Assembly: GCF_000429845.1 (NCBI RefSeq)
Contig: NZ_KE386972.1
Coordinates: 78,940-142,939, forward strand
Origin: Comamonas composti DSM 21721
Lineage (GTDB): Bacteria; Pseudomonadota; Gammaproteobacteria; Burkholderiales; Burkholderiaceae_C
Length of the DNA: 64,000 nucleotides
Direction: 5' to 3'
Below, one piece after another: positions 42,937 to 52,533 of this stretch (position 1 is its first letter; every line of letters starts with the position of its first letter). Under the pieces are notes generated by a model that searched no databases, had not been told where the DNA came from, and worked only from the letters and a program-made list of their open reading frames with translations. The position numbers and the translations under genes were made by a program.

Positions 42937-45900
42937 CTAGCCTGTCTGCACGACCAGGCGTGAGTGGCCCACGCCGCCGCCCTTCTCCACACGGATCTGC
43001 GCGGGAATGCGCTCCTTGAGCGCATCCACATGGCTGATGATGCCGATCATCTTGCCGCTGGCGTTGAGCGCATCCAGCGCCGAGAGCGCAACTTCCAGCG
43101 TGTCGGCATCCAGCGTGCCAAAGCCCTCGTCGAGGAACAGGCAGTCGATCGAGGCCTTGTGGCTGACCAGGTCGGACAGTGCCAGCGCCAGCGCCAGGCT
43201 GACCAGAAAACTCTCGCCGCCCGATAGCGTGCGCGTGTCGCGCGCGGCATCGCCCTGCCAGGCATCGACGATTTCAAGCTCCAGCTCGCCGCTGCTTTTG
43301 CGCCTGAGCGTGTAGCGCCCGTGCAGGCGCTGCAGGTGGCGGTTGGCCAGGTGCAGCAAGTGGTCCAGCGTCAGGCCCTGGGCGAACTTGCGGTATTTGT
43401 CACCCTGGGCCGAGCCGATCAAGCCGTTCAGATGCTGCCAGAGGTCGGCCTCCCTGGTCTGGACCTCGATCCTGGCGAACAGGGCTTGCTGGCTCTGGCG
43501 GCGGCGCTCGTCCTCGGCCAGCCGGCTTTTGATACCGCCGATCTGCTGGCTCAGCGCATCGCGCTGCTGCTGCAGGTCCTGCAACTGCTCCTGGATCCGG
43601 GCCAGAGGCCATGGGCTGAGGTTCTGGGCCGCGAGCGCTGCGTGCCGTGCCTGCGCGGCCTGCAGCAAGGCGGTGGCGCGCTCCAGGGCTGCCTGCAGCC
43701 GCTGCTGCAGCGCGCTCAGACGCAGGTGCTCGGCCTCGGGCAGCAGGGCCTGCGCATAGGCGGCCAGGTCACCAAACGGGCTGGCGTCCAGCGCCGCCTG
43801 CCATTGCTCGGCACGGTGCTGTGCATGCGCTGCCTGTTCCTCGATCTGGGCCTGTGTCTGCTGCTGCTGGCCCTGGAGCTGGGCCAGGTCCTGACGCAGG
43901 GCCTGGACTTCGGTCTCGCATTGCTCTAGGGCCTGGGGCAGCTGCGCAAGTGCAGGCAGGGCCGGATCATGGGGCGGCTGTGCGGCTGCGGCTTGGCATT
44001 GCGCGCTCCAGTGCTGGGCCCTGGCCTGTGCGGTCCTGCATTCCTGGCGCTGCAAGGCCAGCGCCGGCCCCAGCTTTTGCAGGCGGGCCTGGGCTTGCTG
44101 CCACTGCTGCCATTCCTCCTGGCGCTGTGCAAGCCAGGGAAGCGCCTGCGCGGGATCGGGCAGGGCATGGCCGGCTTCGGCCAGCGAGGCCTCCAGGCTT
44201 TGCAGCAGGCTTGTCCTGCCGGCCTGCAGCGCGGCCAGAGCCTGCTGCTGCTCTTGCTGGCGGTGGGCGTTATCGGTCAGGGTCTGTTGCAGGCGCTCGA
44301 GCCGGCTGTGCTCGGCCTGGGCCTGCTGCATGGCCAGGTGGGTCGCGTCCCGGGCTTGCTGCACGGCCTGCTCGCCGGCTTCAGCCTCCTGCAGGGATTG
44401 GGTGAAGCCGTCCAGACCTTGCTGGCTGGCGGCCTGCAGGTCTGCCAGCGCCTGGGGCTGTTGCCAGTCGCAGTCTGCAGGGCCGGTGGCCTGGGCCAGA
44501 AGGCCGAGCCAGTGAGCATTCCAGCGCTCCAGTGCCTGGTGCAGCTCGGCGAGCTGGCGCTGGTTGCCGGCCTGTCCGGCCTGCAAGGCGGCAAGCGCTG
44601 CGCTGGCGGCTTCGCCGCGCTGCTGAACCGCCTCCAGCTCCTGCTGCCGGGCCTGCAGGGCCTGCTGCGTGGCGGAGAGGTCGAGCGCCTCATAGGCCGC
44701 AACCGCCGGGTGCTCGCGCGCGCCGCACAGGGGGCAGGCCTGGCCCGGCTGCAGGTGCTCACGATGCGCGGAAAGATCCTGTATGCGCTGCTCCTGGGCC
44801 AGCAGCTTTTGCTTGTCCGCGACCTGCTCCTTGAGGTTTTTGTACTGCTCGCGCAGTGCGGCCAGGGCCTGGCTGCCGGCCTCGATCTGCTGCCCGGCTT
44901 CGCGTTCCTGCTGCTCCAGCCGGGCCTGTTGCTCGGCCAGCTCGCGTCTTTGTCGGGCCTGGTCCTGTATCTGCTGCCAGCCATGCAGCTGGGCCTGCAG
45001 TTCGCGGCCGCGCTCGCGCAGCTGGGCCAGGCCGGGGGCCGACAAGGCGGCCAGCCGCCGGGTCTGGGCATCGCTGGCCTGCGCCATCCGGGCCTGGGCC
45101 TGAACGAGTGCTTGCGCCGCCGCATCGGCCTGGGTTGTTTGCGCCTGAAGCTGCTGCGCCAAGGCGGTTTTTTGCTCGTCCAGCTGCTGCAGCGCTTGCT
45201 GCTGGTGGCTGATCTGGCGCTCTTGTGTTTCGCGCAGCTCGAACTGCTGGCGCCAGCTGCCCAGCCACTCGCCGAGGCGGCCGTGGGCGGCCTGGGTCTG
45301 GCAGCGCTGCTGCAGGTCTTGCTCTTCCTGCTCCAGCGCCGCGAGCTCTTGTGCTGCGGCCTGTGCCAGGGCCTGTGCCAACGCCTGTGCCTGGCCCTGT
45401 TGCTGCTGCAGCCGCACTTGGGTCTGGCCATGCTGCTCCTGCAGCGCCTGCCATTGCTGCAGGCCTTGCTGGTGTGCGCTGCAGGCCTGCTGCCAGGCCT
45501 GGTGCAGAGGGCGCAGGGTCTGGGCAGGCTGGTGGGCGGCCAGGCGCTGCAGCTCGGGCTGCGCCTGCTCCAGCGCCTGTGCGTCCTGCGCATGACCGGC
45601 TTCGGCGGTCTGCAGGTCCTGGGCGGATTGCTGCAACTGCTCCAGCCACTGCAGCTGGGCCTGTGCGCTCTGGTGCTGGGCCTGTGTGTGCTGCCACTGG
45701 TGCTGCAGGTCCTGCTGTTCGGCTTCCAGGGCCTGGCGCTGTTCGGGCGCCAGCAGCTCCACGCCATGGGCCTGGGCCTTGAGCTGGTCGAGCAGCTGGC
45801 GCTCATGGCGGGCGCGCTCGAATACCTTGATCGAGATCTGGCCGTAGATGGCCGTGCCCGTGAGCTCTTCGAGCAGGCCTGCGCGCTCGCTCGCATTCGC

Positions 45901-46386
45901 CTGCAGAAAGGCCGCAAAACCGCCCTGAGCGAGCAGCATGGACTTGGTGAAGCGCTCGAAGTCCAGGCCCGTGATCTCGGCGACGAGTTCGCGCATGGAG
46001 CGGGTCTGCGTGCTGAGCACCGTGCCGTCTGCGCGCGCAAGCTCGACCTTGGGCGCCTGCAGGGCGCCATCGGCCTTGTCGCGCGCGCGGCGCTGGCTCC
46101 AGAACGCACGGTAGGCCTGGCCCTGGGCCTCGAACTCCACCTCGGCCAGGCAGTCGGCCGTGTGGCGCGTCATGATGTCGTTGCTGGTCGACGTAATGCT
46201 GTCCAGCCGGGGGGTCTGGTGATAGAGCGCCAGGCAGATGGCATCGAGCAGCGTGGACTTGCCCGCGCCCGTGGGGCCGGTGATGGCGAACAGGCCGTTG
46301 TCGGCAAACGGTGGCTGGGTGAAGTCCAGGCGCCACTCGCCCTTGAGCGAGTTGAGGTTCTTCAGCCTGAGCGTGAGGATCTTCAT
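42937..46386 (-). CDS. sbcC: Exonuclease subunit SbcC (Rad50-like ATPase)
   Basis: An 1,149-residue ATPase. Walker A is GPTGAGKST (residues 37-45), the Q-loop region is LLAQGGFAAFL, and the central coiled coil is extremely Gln/Ala/Leu-rich and interrupted by the zinc hook CPLC (~549). The signature TLSGGESFLVSLALALAL and Walker B DCLFLDEGFGTLD are near the C-terminus. With SbcD it opens hairpins and processes double-strand ends, which matters in a genome with many long palindromes. The start overlaps the sbcD stop in ATGA. Confidence 0.97.
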   Translation of the reverse strand: MKILTLRLKNLNSLKGEWRLDFTQPPFADNGLFAITGPTGAGKSTLLDAICLALYHQTPRLDSITSTSNDIMTRHTADCLAEVEFEAQGQAYRAFWSQRRARDKADGALQAPKVELARADGTVLSTQTRSMRELVAEITGLDFERFTKSMLLAQGGFAAFLQANASERAGLLEELTGTAIYGQISIKVFERARHERQLLDQLKAQAHGVELLAPEQRQALEAEQQDLQHQWQHTQAQHQSAQAQLQWLEQLQQSAQDLQTAEAGHAQDAQALEQAQPELQRLAAHQPAQTLRPLHQAWQQACSAHQQGLQQWQALQEQHGQTQVRLQQQQGQAQALAQALAQAAAQELAALEQEEQDLQQRCQTQAAHGRLGEWLGSWRQQFELRETQERQISHQQQALQQLDEQKTALAQQLQAQTTQADAAAQALVQAQARMAQASDAQTRRLAALSAPGLAQLRERGRELQAQLHGWQQIQDQARQRRELAEQQARLEQQEREAGQQIEAGSQALAALREQYKNLKEQVADKQKLLAQEQRIQDLSAHREHLQPGQACPLCGAREHPAVAAYEALDLSATQQALQARQQELEAVQQRGEAASAALAALQAGQAGNQRQLAELHQALERWNAHWLGLLAQATGPADCDWQQPQALADLQAASQQGLDGFTQSLQEAEAGEQAVQQARDATHLAMQQAQAEHSRLERLQQTLTDNAHRQQEQQQALAALQAGRTSLLQSLEASLAEAGHALPDPAQALPWLAQRQEEWQQWQQAQARLQKLGPALALQRQECRTAQARAQHWSAQCQAAAAQPPHDPALPALAQLPQALEQCETEVQALRQDLAQLQGQQQQTQAQIEEQAAHAQHRAEQWQAALDASPFGDLAAYAQALLPEAEHLRLSALQQRLQAALERATALLQAAQARHAALAAQNLSPWPLARIQEQLQDLQQQRDALSQQIGGIKSRLAEDERRRQSQQALFARIEVQTREADLWQHLNGLIGSAQGDKYRKFAQGLTLDHLLHLANRHLQRLHGRYTLRRKSSGELELEIVDAWQGDAARDTRTLSGGESFLVSLALALALSDLVSHKASIDCLFLDEGFGTLDADTLEVALSALDALNASGKMIGIISHVDALKERIPAQIRVEKGGGVGHSRLVVQTG

Positions 46387-47669
46387 GCGTGGGCCTTTCC
46401 GGCGGCATCGCCGCCACCATCCCCCTCCTTTGCGAGGCTGTCCAGAATTTCCGCATGGCACTGACCCAGGCTCAGGGCCAGCGCAGCGTCGATCTCTTCG
46501 AGCGCCAGGCGGCGCGCAAACACCTGCGCGGGATCGAGCTCGTGCAGGGATTCGCCGGCCTGGGCCTGCAGGGCGCTAGCGCTCTTGCCGCGCAGGCGTT
46601 TGACGCGCAGCAGCTCCACGGGCTGGCCCTGGCACAGGGTCTGTACACGCTCGGTGAGGTCGGGCAGGTAGTCGTTCTCGGCGACCGTGACTTCCAGCCA
46701 CACTGGTGCACTGGCGGTGCCGGCTGCTGCTGCGGCCTGGATGCAGGCGCCCAGCTCGGCCAAGGTGCCCTGGACCGAGGCCATGGGCTGAAAGCAGGGC
46801 ACGGGCAGCGGCGTGACGCGAGGGCTGGTGTCTGGCGTGTCCGCGAGATCGACGAGCAGCATCTGCTTGGCCTGGCCGGCTTCGTCAAAGCTCAGCGCAA
46901 TCGGCGAGCCGCTGTAGCGCATGTGCTCCTGGCCGCCGACTTTCTGCGGCTTGTGGATATGGCCCAGCGCCAGGTAGTCCACGGGCGGGAAGGCATTGCT
47001 GGGAAAGGCCTCGAGCGATCCCACATAGATTTCGCGCACGGATTCGCTGCTGCTCGCACCCACCGTGGTCAGATGGCCGGTGGCGATGATGGGCAGGTGC
47101 CGGCCCAGCTCGGCGGCCAGGGTTTCGCGGCGCTGCAGTGCGGCCGCATAGACCTGCTGGTAGCAGTCCTGGATGGCGGTCTGCAGGGCTTGCTGCTTGT
47201 CCTGGGCGCTTTGCCCGGCCTGGCTTTGCACCAGATCGCGCGGGCGCAGAAAGGGCAGGGCGCAGACCAGGCAACCGGGCCCGGCCTGCTGCGTGCCGGT
47301 GCGGCGCAGCGGCAGCTCCAGCACATGCTGACCGGCATGACCGCTCCACTGGGCGAGCACCTGGGTATTCAGGCGGGCCAGCAGTGCGCGGCTTTCGCCC
47401 AGCGTGGCCACGGAGTCGTGGTTGCCGCCCAGCAGCAGCAGGGAGATGCCCGCGCCATGCAGGCCCACGACGAGCTGACTGTAGAGCTCGCGCGCATAGC
47501 TGGGCGGGGCGCCGGTGTCGAAGATGTCGCCCGCGATCAGCACTGCATCGACCGCGTGCTCCTCGACCTGCTCCAGCAGCCAGGCGATCAGGGCCGCGTG
47601 CTCGGCCTGACGGCTCTTGCCCATGAAGTGCTGGCCCAGATGCCAGTCGGAAGTGTGGAGTATGCGCAT
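46383..47669 (-). CDS. sbcD: Exonuclease subunit SbcD (Mre11-like nuclease)
   Basis: A 428-residue metallophosphoesterase. Motifs in order: HTSDWHLGQ (residues 4-12), GDIFDTGAPP (~52), GGNHDSVATL (~88), ATGHLT and the YLALGHIHKPQ pair (~240). The ATG at 47669 gives the canonical MRILHTSDWHLG start; the frame is open for nine more codons upstream. It is co-transcribed with sbcC. Confidence 0.97.
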   Translation of the reverse strand: MRILHTSDWHLGQHFMGKSRQAEHAALIAWLLEQVEEHAVDAVLIAGDIFDTGAPPSYARELYSQLVVGLHGAGISLLLLGGNHDSVATLGESRALLARLNTQVLAQWSGHAGQHVLELPLRRTGTQQAGPGCLVCALPFLRPRDLVQSQAGQSAQDKQQALQTAIQDCYQQVYAAALQRRETLAAELGRHLPIIATGHLTTVGASSSESVREIYVGSLEAFPSNAFPPVDYLALGHIHKPQKVGGQEHMRYSGSPIALSFDEAGQAKQMLLVDLADTPDTSPRVTPLPVPCFQPMASVQGTLAELGACIQAAAAAGTASAPVWLEVTVAENDYLPDLTERVQTLCQGQPVELLRVKRLRGKSASALQAQAGESLHELDPAQVFARRLALEEIDAALALSLGQCHAEILDSLAKEGDGGGDAAGKAHA

Positions 47670-47721
47670 GGTAGGGATTTGGCCGGGAACGCGCACATTG
47701 TCGCCGCTGGTTCTGCCGTTA

Positions 47722-47776
47722 TGAATTTGATAGCTGCAAGCGCTTTACCAGCAAGTGCTGCAGCGCTAAAAAGGCT
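47722..47776. repeat. TAGCGCTTG-type palindromic repeat
   Basis: TGAATTTGATAGCTGCAAGC begins the left arm. The right arm carries GCAAGTGCTGCAGCGCTAAA. It lies between the divergent sbcD and methyltransferase genes, so here it overlaps a promoter region rather than a terminator. Confidence 0.7.
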
Positions 47777-47866
47777 AATTCCCAAGGCCTGTGACCTCAA
47801 GCCATGCTTGGGCCATACTGCGGGCTTGGCGAGGCCATGGGGTCTCGCATGTTCACAGGAGCATGA

Positions 47867-48472
47867 GTGCAGTCAGCAAGCGAGCAGTGGTTCGACGAAG
47901 CGTATTACCAGCGCTTTTATTTCGACAAGAAGACCAGCGTGGCCGATCCCATGCATGTGCAGCGGCTGGGCACGTTCATCTGCTCCTATCTTGACTATCT
48001 GCGCCTGCCCGTGCTGCGCGTGCTCGACATAGGCTGCGGCATAGGCCTGTGGCGCGAGGCCGTGCAGAGCCACTTTCCCGCGGCCAGCTACCAGGGCGTG
48101 GAGTTCAGCGAATACCTTTGCGGGCGTTTCGGCTGGCAGCGCGGCTCGGTCGTGGACTATGCGGCGGCCGAGCCGTTCGATCTGGTGATCTGCCAGGGCG
48201 TGCTGCCTTATCTGAGCCCTGGCGATCTGCGCCTGGCCATGGACAATCTGGGCCGACTGTCGCGCGGCGCGCTGTATCTGGAGGCCGTGACGCGCGAAGA
48301 CTACGAGCGCGACATCATCGACGAGGACCTCACCGATGCCCGGCTGTTGCGCCACCGCGCCAGCGTTTACCGGCGCGGCCTGGGCGCACATTTCAAGCAG
48401 CTGGGCGGAGGCCTGTGGCTGAGCCGGGGCTGCAGCCTGCCGCTGTTCGAGCTTGAGTGCCTGGGGGAATGA
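47867..48472 (+). CDS. Class I SAM-dependent methyltransferase
   Basis: A 201-residue protein. Motif I is VLDIGCGIGLWREAV (residues ~51-65), then the acidic end of strand 2 (GVEFSEYL) and motif IV DLVICQGVLPYL. The GTG at 47867 is chosen: AGGAG lies five bases upstream and the ATG at 47863 is in another frame. It may act on a small molecule or tRNA; I cannot tell. tapT follows 66 bp downstream on the same strand. Confidence 0.85.
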   Translation: MQSASEQWFDEAYYQRFYFDKKTSVADPMHVQRLGTFICSYLDYLRLPVLRVLDIGCGIGLWREAVQSHFPAASYQGVEFSEYLCGRFGWQRGSVVDYAAAEPFDLVICQGVLPYLSPGDLRLAMDNLGRLSRGALYLEAVTREDYERDIIDEDLTDARLLRHRASVYRRGLGAHFKQLGGGLWLSRGCSLPLFELECLGE

Positions 48473-48538
48473 GCCCGGGCAGGCGCGCACAATAGCGGGC
48501 CCTGTTCCTTCGCCGCCCGGTCCGGCGCGTCCCGCCTC

Positions 48539-49342
48539 ATGCACTCGCCGCAACTTCCTCTGTCCTTTCTGACCTCCGTGGACCCGGGCCTGCCGCCGCA
48601 CGCGGTCTCGCGGCTGCGCACGCAGCGGCTGGCGCGCAGCACGCGGCCGTTTCTCTCGCGTGGCGGACCCAGGGGCGAGCGCTGCGAAGGCTGCCGGCTG
48701 CGGCCTTCGCACTGCCTGTGCGCGCTGCGCCCCATGCTGGAGACCGGTGCGGGGTTTTGTCTGGTCATGCACGATGCCGAGCCGCTCAAGCCCAGCAACA
48801 CGGGCTGGCTGATTGCCGATGTGGTGTGCGACACCTGGGCCTTCGGCTGGTCGCGCACCGAGCCCGACGCGGCGCTGCTGGCCCTGCTCGAAGATGCGCG
48901 CTGGCAGCCGTATGTGGTGTTTCCCGGCGAGTTCGTGAGCCCGCCCGGGCGGGTGGTGCATGACCTGGCGCCGCACGAGGGGGCCAGGCCCGGCGCGCGC
49001 CCCTTGTTCATCCTGCTGGATGCGACCTGGCCCGAGGCGCGCAAGATGTTCCGCAAGAGCCCTTATCTGGACCGCTTTCCTGTGCTGAGCCTGCGGCCCG
49101 AGCAGGTCTCGGGCTACAGGCTGCGCCGCAGCCAGCGCAGCGACCACTTTTGCACCAGCGAGGTGGCGGCGCTGTGCCTGGAGCTCACGGGCGATACGCA
49201 CGATGCGCAGGCAGGCCGCGTGCTGGAGAGCTATCTGCAGGTGTTTTCCGAGCGCTATCTGCAGGCCAAGAACCAGAAGCCGCCCGAGGTGCACAGCGTG
49301 GCAATGCAGGCGCTGTGCTCGGCCATGCGGCCTGAATCGTGA
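48539..49342 (+). CDS. tapT: tRNA-uridine aminocarboxypropyltransferase (DTW domain)
   Basis: A 267-residue enzyme matching E. coli TapT (YfiP). It has a Cys cluster CEGCRLRPSHCLCA (near residue 50), HDAEPLKPSNTGWLIAD, the DTW-type motif LDATWPEARKMFRKSPYLD and YRLRRSQRSDHFCTSEVAA. The family makes acp3U in the tRNA variable region from S-adenosylmethionine. There is an extra N-terminal ~40 residues rich in Arg and Ser. No strong ribosome binding site is visible, and the exact start is uncertain. Confidence 0.92.
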   Translation: MHSPQLPLSFLTSVDPGLPPHAVSRLRTQRLARSTRPFLSRGGPRGERCEGCRLRPSHCLCALRPMLETGAGFCLVMHDAEPLKPSNTGWLIADVVCDTWAFGWSRTEPDAALLALLEDARWQPYVVFPGEFVSPPGRVVHDLAPHEGARPGARPLFILLDATWPEARKMFRKSPYLDRFPVLSLRPEQVSGYRLRRSQRSDHFCTSEVAALCLELTGDTHDAQAGRVLESYLQVFSERYLQAKNQKPPEVHSVAMQALCSAMRPES

Positions 49343-49777
49343 ATGCCTTTCCCGTCCGCCCGCAGGCTTTGGGGCTGCTTTACAGTTGATCGAAGTTGTT
49401 ACAAAAACGGGCTTCGCACGCCTTATGACCCCGCGAAGGGGGTAACGGCGCTTTTGCGACTGCAAAAATCTGTTTAAATCGCCCGAGGCTGACGGCAAGC
49501 TTGCAGTTTTCCCCATGTGCTCGCAGCGTCTGAAGGTCCATGCAGCAGAAGTCGGGTCTGCCCCCATCTCGACTTCTGCACTGTTGCATGGCCTGCCTAG
49601 GGACGGTTCACCGCCCAAGGCTTGCAGTCGCTGCATGCACATGGCTTGTGATGCGCAATGCCCTGTTACGCACGCCCTTTTTCAGCCTTCACATACTGCG
49701 CTGCCAGGCTCTTGCCAGGTTGTGCTCTTTGTTTGCAAGCCTGGCCATAGCCCGGGCGAAAGGAAAGGTGCCCGGTT
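49343..49777. other. Intergenic region between tapT and an acyltransferase gene
   Basis: No gene or RNA is supported in these 435 bases. A stretch at 49528-49600 contains the arms CATGCAGCAGAAGTCG and CGACTTCTGCACTGTTGCATG, which can form a long imperfect hairpin. The last 25 bases hold the AGGAAAGG ribosome site of the next gene. Confidence 0.5.
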
Positions 49778-50854
49778 TTGGTGGATAAGGTCTACAAGCT
49801 GAGCTACAACCCAGCCCTCGATGGCTTGAGGGGCGTGGCAATCCTTCTGGTGATTCTTTCGCATGCTCATGCTCCACTGTTCGATGGAGCGTTCTTCGGT
49901 GTGGATTTGTTCTTCGTGCTCAGCGGGTTTTTGATCACCTCGCTGCTGCTCATCGAGTTCGATACCACCCAGCGCCTGGATTACTGGCGTTTTTACCGGC
50001 GGCGCTTTTTCCGCCTCATGCCGGCCCTGGTCCTGTTTCTCGGCGTCTACTGTCTGGTCGCGCCCTATCTGTGGCCGGACCTGACCGACATCTACTCGGA
50101 TGCCCTGGTCTCGGTTCTTTATCTTGCCGATTACGGCATTGCCTTCTTCGACAGTCCCGACACCTTGCTGCACATGTGGTCGCTCTCGGTGGAGGAGCAC
50201 TTCTACCTGATCTGGCCGCCGCTGCTCATGCTGCTGCTGCGTCGCACGGGGCGGGAGCGCCTGTGGCGTCCGCTGCTCATGCTGTGGCTGCTGAGCTGGC
50301 TGTGGCGCGTGTTCTGGGTCGAGCAGGGCCAGCATTTCTACGAAATCTTCTTTCGCTTCGACACGCGGGCCTCGGGCCTGGTCGCAGGCTCTTTGCTGGC
50401 CGCGCTCATGGCAGGCAAGCCGGGCTTTGCCCAGGGCGTGCAGGCACGCATGCACCATGCCATGTGGCTGCCGCTGGCCGTGCCTTTGCTGATGGCCCTC
50501 TCCTGGGACAACCAGGACGCCATGCTCTGGGGCATTACCGTGGTCGAGTGCGCGGCCATCGTGGTGCTGATCGCCGTGCAGCAAGGCCATGGTCTGGTGT
50601 ATGACATGCTGACATCGCCCATGCTGGTGCGTCTGGGCAAGCTGTCCTATGGCGTCTATCTATGGCATTACCCGGTGGTGCGCTATCTGCGTGTCGAGTT
50701 TTCCTGGCCCGTGGTCGTGGTCCTGGGCTTGGCCATTTCAGTCGCCCTGTCGGCCCTGTCGTTCTACACGGTGGAGCGCTGGGCGCTGCGCTGGCGCGAT
50801 CGCCCGTCCAAGCCCCAAAGAGAGCCACAGGGCCTGTCGGTGAATACGCCTTGA
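49778..50854 (+). CDS. OafA/YrhL-type membrane acyltransferase (acyltransferase 3)
   Basis: A 358-residue multi-pass protein. The family N-terminus is NPALDGLRGVAILLVILSHAHAP (residues ~9-30), with GVDLFFVLSGFLITSLLL near 42, an RFFRLMPALVLFL segment and WSLSVEEHFYLIWP near 130. Such proteins O-acetylate surface polysaccharides or peptidoglycan. AGGAAAGG precedes a TTG at 49778 and a GTG at 49781, and either could be the start. There is no periplasmic SGNH domain. It is a single gene without sugar genes nearby. Confidence 0.9.
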   Translation: MVDKVYKLSYNPALDGLRGVAILLVILSHAHAPLFDGAFFGVDLFFVLSGFLITSLLLIEFDTTQRLDYWRFYRRRFFRLMPALVLFLGVYCLVAPYLWPDLTDIYSDALVSVLYLADYGIAFFDSPDTLLHMWSLSVEEHFYLIWPPLLMLLLRRTGRERLWRPLLMLWLLSWLWRVFWVEQGQHFYEIFFRFDTRASGLVAGSLLAALMAGKPGFAQGVQARMHHAMWLPLAVPLLMALSWDNQDAMLWGITVVECAAIVVLIAVQQGHGLVYDMLTSPMLVRLGKLSYGVYLWHYPVVRYLRVEFSWPVVVVLGLAISVALSALSFYTVERWALRWRDRPSKPQREPQGLSVNTP

Positions 50855-50887
50855 TCCATTGGCAGGCCCGGAACGGGGGCTGCAGGC

Positions 50888-51520
50888 TTAAAAGCCGGCT
50901 CCCGGCTGGGCCAGGTACTCTTTCTCCTTGGCCGTGCTTTCGCGCCCGAGAATCGCGTTGCGATGCGGAAAGCGACCATAGTCTGCGATGACTTCGCGGT
51001 GCTTGTGGGCGTAGTCCAGCGTGCCCTCGAGAAAGTCCCGGGTCTCGGGCGTGGCCTGCTCGGCCAGGGCAGCGAAGGCGGCCACACTGCGCTCCTGCAG
51101 GCTCAGATCTTCGGCATGCTCCAGCGGCAGGTAGCAAAAAATCCGGGTCACCAGGGGCAGTTGCCGGTCATGGCCCAGGGCCATGCCTTCGAGTGCCAGG
51201 GCCAGCGCACGCGCGTCGCCTGCAAAGCTGCGCGGCGTGGCGCGGTAGATGTTGCGGGTGAACTGGTCCAGCAGCAGCAACAGACCCAGGCGGCCTCTGG
51301 GCGTGGCAGCCCATGCATCGAGCTCGCCTGCGAGGGCGCGCTCCACCCAGGGGCCAAAGCGTTCGCGCATCTCCCGGTCCGTGGCTTCGGACTTGGTGAA
51401 CCACAGGGTCTTGCGCTCCAGGGCCTGCGTATCCTCGGGCTGGGCCGAGCCAAACCAGTACTCGAGGATCTGGTCCAGCTGCATGTCGGGGGCGTTGGCA
51501 AAAGATTGTCGCTCTGTCAT
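50888..51520 (-). CDS. DUF924 family protein
   Basis: A 210-residue protein of the conserved all-helical DUF924 family: ILEYWFGSAQPED near the start, LGLLLLLDQFTRNIYRATPRSFAGDARAL (residues ~78-106), FCYLPLEHAEDLSLQERSVAAF and the end RFPHRNAILGRESTAKEKEYL. The function is unknown; the family fold resembles TPR repeats. It converges with the acyltransferase gene and diverges from the lipoprotein gene at 51808. Confidence 0.92.
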   Translation of the reverse strand: MTERQSFANAPDMQLDQILEYWFGSAQPEDTQALERKTLWFTKSEATDREMRERFGPWVERALAGELDAWAATPRGRLGLLLLLDQFTRNIYRATPRSFAGDARALALALEGMALGHDRQLPLVTRIFCYLPLEHAEDLSLQERSVAAFAALAEQATPETRDFLEGTLDYAHKHREVIADYGRFPHRNAILGRESTAKEKEYLAQPGAGF

Positions 51521-51807
51521 CGGTTTGGCGCACTCAGGCGTTCTTGTGAGAGGGCTTGTATTGTGTGACGGCGCTGAACTTTTGCAGCCACAGGCTGCTC
51601 AAAACCCTGGTTCTGTAAGAAGGGAGCTCGTTACCCACAGGCATCCCCCATGGGTCCACACAGATTTATGCACATCTTTTCCCAATGCTTGTACAGTCAC
51701 CGGATCCCTGGGAAAGCGGGTCCCGGCTCATCACAAAACATTGCCTGATCTACATGCCGTAGAGGCGCCCTGGCAGCTGGCTGCCATTTTTCTGGAAGTT
51801 GGTTTCC

Positions 51808-52377
51808 GTGCTCAATCGTCGTTCTTGCTTATGGGTTCTGGCCAGTGGTCTGGCCGTTGCAGCCAGCGGGTGCTCGGGCCAGGTGCCTGGCAGCGTCACG
51901 GTATCGCGGCAAAAGCTGCAGGACATGGTGGCCCAGCGTTTCCCAAAACAGTTTCCCGTGGCCGGCATGCTGCAGTTCAAGCTCGCCCCCCCTGCGCTGA
52001 ATCTGCAACCCGAGCGCAACATGCTCAATGCCATGCTGCCGGCCGAGCTCTCGGGGCCCGTGCTCAAGCAGGTCTATGCGGGCAGGATGGATGTGGACTT
52101 TGCGCTGCGCTACGAGTCCACGGACCGCACGCTGCGCGCCCACCAGATCAAGGTCAACACCTTGCATCTAGAAGGCCTGACTCCGGCCCTGAGCGACATG
52201 CTGACCACCTATGCGAGCGTGCTCGCCGAGCAGGCCCTGGGCCAGGTCGTGCTCTACCAGCTGCAGGAAAAGGACCTGGCGCTGGCCGACTCGCTGAATA
52301 TCGAACCCGGCGCGATCACGGTAACGCCTCAGGGATTGAACATCACTCTGGTGCAGAAAAAGCCGGCCGCGCATTGA
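51808..52377 (+). CDS. DUF1439 lipoprotein (YceB-like)
   Basis: A 189-residue lipoprotein. The signal sequence ends in the lipobox AASGC (residues ~18-22). The mature part starts VTVSRQKLQDMVAQRFPKQFP, typical of DUF1439, an outer-membrane lipoprotein family with a lipid-binding-like fold. I start at the GTG at 51808, because GGAAG (51794-51798) abuts the TTG at 51799 but is nine bases from the GTG. The function is unknown. Confidence 0.87.
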   Translation: MLNRRSCLWVLASGLAVAASGCSGQVPGSVTVSRQKLQDMVAQRFPKQFPVAGMLQFKLAPPALNLQPERNMLNAMLPAELSGPVLKQVYAGRMDVDFALRYESTDRTLRAHQIKVNTLHLEGLTPALSDMLTTYASVLAEQALGQVVLYQLQEKDLALADSLNIEPGAITVTPQGLNITLVQKKPAAH

Positions 52378-52533
52378 GCGGTCTGCCCTGCCTGAACACA
52401 GACTCGGAAAGCGCGAAGCTGAGACTGCAAAAACACTGCGGGCGGATACGGCGCTGAGCCTGCATCTGCACCGGCCGGATGTTGGGGTTAGGATGCCTTG
52501 CTTGCTGTTCCAACCCTTTCTTCGAGGTGTTTG

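Noticed and set aside
43969..46464. An 831-codon plus-strand frame opposite sbcC
   Set aside because: It is Leu/Gln-rich antisense of the coiled coil with no domain; SbcC is complete on the other strand.
49380..49450. tRNA-like stretch after tapT
   Set aside because: No cloverleaf with a T-loop GTTC sequence and matching acceptor stem could be drawn.
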